Part shown: positions 32,403 to 33,941 of the stretch, piece by piece
Numbering within the stretch: position 1 is the stretch's first letter
Layout: each line of letters begins with the position of its first letter
DNA from: Lentisphaerota bacterium
GTDB lineage: Bacteria > Verrucomicrobiota > Kiritimatiellia > UBA8416 > JABMPJ01
Direction: 5' to 3'
Length of the DNA stretch: 33,941 bases
Assembly (NCBI GenBank): GCA_013203785.1
Contig: JABMPJ010000031.1
Coordinates: forward strand, 1-33,941
Notes under the pieces: generated by a model
What the model saw: only the letters and a program-made list of their open reading frames with translations
Database searches by the model: none
Told to the model about the DNA's origin: nothing
Translations under genes and position numbers: made by a program

Positions 32403-33605
32403 CTAAATCAGCTCGTTAAGGTTGACGACGCGGGACTCGCGCCGGGCTATTTCAGCGGCCTCACCGATCGCGGTCGACATCAGCCCGTGCTCCAACGTCG
32501 ATGGGACAGCGGCGTTGCCGCGCACCACGTTAACAAAGGTGTCAACGAGCTGTGGGTCCGAGCCACCGTGACCGCCCGAGTCTTCGGGCAGTGTATGCGT
32601 AACGATGTCGCCACTCCAACGCGGTCGCACCCGTATGGTCCGTTCCGTCAGGCTGACCTCGGCCTGCGCTTTCTCGCCCATAACCGTGTAAAGCCTGTCG
32701 CTCTGGCCGGTCACAAAACACTCCAGGTGGCTCGCGCGCACCCCGTTATCGTACTCGACGATGGCCACGCCATTGTCATGCGTATCTTTGTCTGAGAGAT
32801 AGATACAGAGGTCTTTGGTATATTGATCGACCTCCTTGGCGTCCTGGCCCCAAGGCGCATCGTTGAATGGGAGGTAATCAGGACAGATGTCCGCGTAGGC
32901 ACATGCCGAGCAGGAGGGCCCCACGGGCTTACCGTCCACCTTCTCAAAGGGGAGATGATCCGGTGTCAGCACACTGACCCCTGCCATCGCCGTCACTCTA
33001 CGGGGCGCGGGAAATCCCAAGAGCCAGTTGAACACGTCGAAATCATGACTTCCCTTGTGAACCCAGAGACCGCCGGACCATTCGTACTTGCGGTTCCAGC
33101 GCGCCATGTAGGTCTTCCCGCCATGGTAAAACTCGCGATTTTCGATCATGAATACACGACCCAGCTCGCCCGCATCAATCATTTCCTTGAGTCGCCGCAG
33201 GGTCGCCGCATGGCGGAGATTGAACCCGACCATCGCGACCTTGTCATGGCGCTCGGCAGCCGCGATAATCTCCTTGCAGCCCTTTGCCGTGGTGGCCAGC
33301 GGCTTGTCGATCAGGATATGGACGCCCGCCCCCAATGCCGTTTTGGCATGTTCAGCGTGCAGGTAGTCCGGCGACGTAATCACGACGATGTCGAGAGATG
33401 CGTCATCGAGCATGGCCTGCAGAGAGGTGTAGCAAGCCTGCTCACCAGGCAGCTGTTTTGCGGATTCGCGCGTACGCACGTGATTAGGGTCGCACAGCGC
33501 GACGACGGCGCAGTCCTCCCGCTTGTCAAAAAGCATGGCAAAGGACATTACGCCTCGAGACCCCGTGCCGCATATACCTACCCGTAAGGGGGCTTCGCTC
33601 GTCAT
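32403..33605 (-). CDS. Gfo/Idh/MocA family NAD(P)-dependent sugar oxidoreductase
   Basis: 400 aa from ATG 33605 with AGGGAGAA upstream. N-terminal Rossmann fold GICGTGSRG (10-18), DIVVITSPDYLHAEH (72-86), IDKPLATT (99-106) with K101 as the family's catalytic lysine, MVGFNLRH, and KGSHDFDVFNWLLG (184-197) with H187 and D188. A Cys cluster C232-x2-C235-x5-C241 (CSACAYADIC) is inserted in the C-terminal domain, a possible metal site. It would oxidise or epimerise a sugar. First gene of the minus-strand block. Confidence 0.9.
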   Translation of the reverse strand: MTSEAPLRVGICGTGSRGVMSFAMLFDKREDCAVVALCDPNHVRTRESAKQLPGEQACYTSLQAMLDDASLDIVVITSPDYLHAEHAKTALGAGVHILIDKPLATTAKGCKEIIAAAERHDKVAMVGFNLRHAATLRRLKEMIDAGELGRVFMIENREFYHGGKTYMARWNRKYEWSGGLWVHKGSHDFDVFNWLLGFPAPRRVTAMAGVSVLTPDHLPFEKVDGKPVGPSCSACAYADICPDYLPFNDAPWGQDAKEVDQYTKDLCIYLSDKDTHDNGVAIVEYDNGVRASHLECFVTGQSDRLYTVMGEKAQAEVSLTERTIRVRPRWSGDIVTHTLPEDSGGHGGSDPQLVDTFVNVVRGNAAVPSTLEHGLMSTAIGEAAEIARRESRVVNLNELI

Positions 33606-33689
33606 TGAATTCTCCCTGACCCGATCCCACAGAGCGCTGCGCCGAAGGACTCACGGCTACCTAATCGAAGCGTCATGCTCAGACGAACT

Positions 33690-33719
33690 GGCGCTCTCAA
33701 CAACTATGTTGACAGCGTC
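33690..33719. promoter_or_regulatory. Dyad upstream of the oxidoreductase gene
   Basis: GGCGCTCTCAACA (33690-33702) and TGTTGACAGCGTC (33707-33719) are inverted with 11 of 13 positions paired around ACTA, 85 bases upstream of the Gfo/Idh/MocA start. The nine-base half GACAGCGTC recurs inverted at 33773-33781. A plus-strand TTGACA (33709-33714) with TATAGA (33729-33734) is spaced too closely (14 bp) to be convincing. The gap 33606-33941 otherwise holds a 10-bp palindrome ATTGCGCAAT (33888-33897) and the hairpin at its end; no gene seen. Confidence 0.5.
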
Positions 33720-33912
33720 GCCTCTATCTATAGATGAGAGCGATCTCATCGTGAATAATCAATGAAACGGCTGACGCTGTCCAGCCCTTAAATTCTGCGT
33801 TGGACGATTCCCATGGTCATTTCTTTTGGCATAATTCTGTCTCCGGACGCGATAGAGCGCATCCCTCCAGGGCTGAAACATCTAAACATTGCGCAATACA
33901 GTTGCATTGGAG

Positions 33913-33932
33913 GGCCACGGTCTCTCGTGGCC
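33913..33932. repeat. Short GC-rich hairpin
   Basis: GGCCACG (33913-33919), loop GTCTCT, CGTGGCC (33926-33932). Perfect 7-bp stem with no T-run in view. It is another of the short GC palindromes that populate the gaps in this window. Confidence 0.6.
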
Positions 33933-33941
33933 GGACCGAGG

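Noticed and set aside
1..33941. CRISPR array, rRNA genes, complete insertion sequences
   Set aside because: No regularly spaced repeats, no rRNA sequence and no transposase frame were found on either strand.

Overview
The window looks like a chromosomal segment of a high-GC bacterium of the PVC superphylum, most plausibly Kiritimatiellota or a close relative. This is an inference from style, not from a marker gene. It rests on two giant secreted proteins (YD-repeat and carboxypeptidase-regulatory-like), a sugar-catabolism operon pairing a UroD-like protein with Gfo/Idh/MocA and amidohydrolase partners, and gaps filled with short palindromes and decayed gene pieces.

Left part (1-1903): a decayed gap, then a tight two-gene operon. 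It encodes a Cys-rich-N-terminus/hemerythrin di-iron protein and a Cys-rich partner that looks like the C-terminal domain of a 4Fe-4S protein without its ferredoxin modules. A 23-bp dyad of the size used by Rrf2 regulators covers the promoter. Next (2174-16538) come a 2381-residue secreted YD-repeat protein, a four-cysteine Rrf2 regulator, a 2090-residue secreted multidomain protein and a small three-helix membrane protein. The YD-repeat protein starts with what I read as a clan-CD (legumain/caspase-like) peptidase domain whose Cys and His motifs are in swapped order.

Middle (16539-19640): a graveyard around an intact tRNA-Pro(UGG). It holds an SGNH-hydrolase remnant, a GIY-YIG N-terminus colliding with a queC N-terminus, an excisionase-type HTH gene, an hsdM with a large internal deletion at a short coding repeat, an intact KilA-N gene and a RhuM-like tail. 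These are the remains of a type I restriction-modification island.

Right part (19726-33605, all minus strand): a trehalose module (small coiled-coil protein, fused OtsA-OtsB synthase/phosphatase with a TTG start, GH15 hydrolase; all overlapping), then an eight-gene carbohydrate block. In transcription order the block is Gfo/Idh/MocA oxidoreductase, UroD-like protein, GntR/UTRA regulator, amidohydrolase, FucI-like isomerase, mutarotase-like protein, class II aldolase and FGGY kinase. The last five catalytic activities can form a path aldose -> ketose -> ketose phosphate -> DHAP (or similar) + aldehyde. The sugar is unknown, no transporter or glycoside hydrolase is in view, and the UroD-like protein has no visible corrinoid partner. 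This block and the permuted-peptidase YD-repeat protein are the best candidates for undescribed biology.
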